DNA from: Tritrichomonas musculus
Taxonomy: Eukaryota; Parabasalia; Tritrichomonadida; Tritrichomonadidae
NCBI GenBank assembly: GCA_039105265.1
Contig: JAPFFF010000001.1
Span: forward strand, 9,424,001-9,488,000
Reading direction: 5' to 3'
Length of the DNA: 64,000 nt
In this document: positions 63,933 through 64,000 of the stretch, in pieces
Position numbering within the stretch: the first letter of the stretch is position 1
Layout of the letters: every line of letters starts with the position of its first letter
Made by a program: the position numbers and the translations under genes
Notes under the pieces: generated by a model
What the model was told of the DNA's origin: nothing
The model's input: the letters and a program-made list of their open reading frames with translations, nothing else
The model's database searches: none

Positions 63933-64000
63933 ATGCAAAAGCAATCTAACAAAACACAGAAAAAATCTACTCTTTTAGAGAATTCTCTTGACTTTATCAA
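63933..64000 (+). CDS. Start of an unidentified gene, 3' partial
   Basis: An ATG at 63933 opens a frame that stays open to the window edge. It encodes about 22 residues, polar and Lys/Gln/Ser-rich at first. The upstream TTCATTTTT leader supports a real start. Too little is present to name a family. Confidence 0.4.
   Translation, partial: MQKQSNKTQKKSTLLENSLDFI

Overview
The window looks like nuclear DNA of a parabasalid protist, most likely a Tritrichomonas or close relative. The reasons are the very AT-rich sequence, long intronless genes, BspA-like leucine-rich surface proteins, kinase-Sel1 proteins, ankyrin proteins with the trichomonad N-terminal region, BTB/F5-8C proteins, and a ubiquitin with many substitutions. 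Several starts also have a TCA-type initiator (Inr) a few bases from the ATG. Species is inferred from gene families only. No rRNA, convincing tRNA or CRISPR array was seen.

Layout: 1-5.2 kb holds a protein with four tandem kinase domains (5' end outside the window) and a decayed lysine/proline/serine-rich gene. 5.6-11.2 kb holds a GNAT acetyltransferase, two small TIR elements, purine-rich repeats, and a broken SF2 helicase relic next to a G+C-rich structured block. 11.4-18.6 kb holds a tandem-SH3 protein, a large solenoid/RapGAP-like protein and a CDK-like kinase with no clear start codon. 18.8-25.5 kb holds a large ankyrin protein with four SUMO-interaction-like motifs and a broken ankyrin-family/BspA fusion gene. 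25.9-36.6 kb holds a 1703-residue kinase-Sel1 protein, a 14-bp minisatellite, a decayed BspA gene, and a decayed kinase-Sel1 gene that appears to run into an NMNAT-like nucleotidyltransferase. 36.9-43.4 kb holds an intact BspA-like surface protein and an unrecognised acidic protein. 45.6-49.2 kb holds a two-unit polyubiquitin gene, a three-repeat ChW protein, a 20-bp satellite and a TA-flanked transposon. 50.2-64 kb holds a HECT ubiquitin ligase, an intact BTB-BACK-F5/8C gene facing a broken paralogue, a disrupted kinase-Sel1 gene and the start of another gene.

Two themes stand out. One is signalling by kinase and Sel1 scaffolds, with active and inactive kinase domains mixed in one protein. 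The other is ubiquitin and SUMO biology: polyubiquitin, a HECT ligase and a putative SUMO-binding ankyrin protein. Many accessory genes are broken, several at homopolymer runs. This could be real decay in expanded families, residual assembly indels, or both, so the broken calls are conditional on read-level checking.
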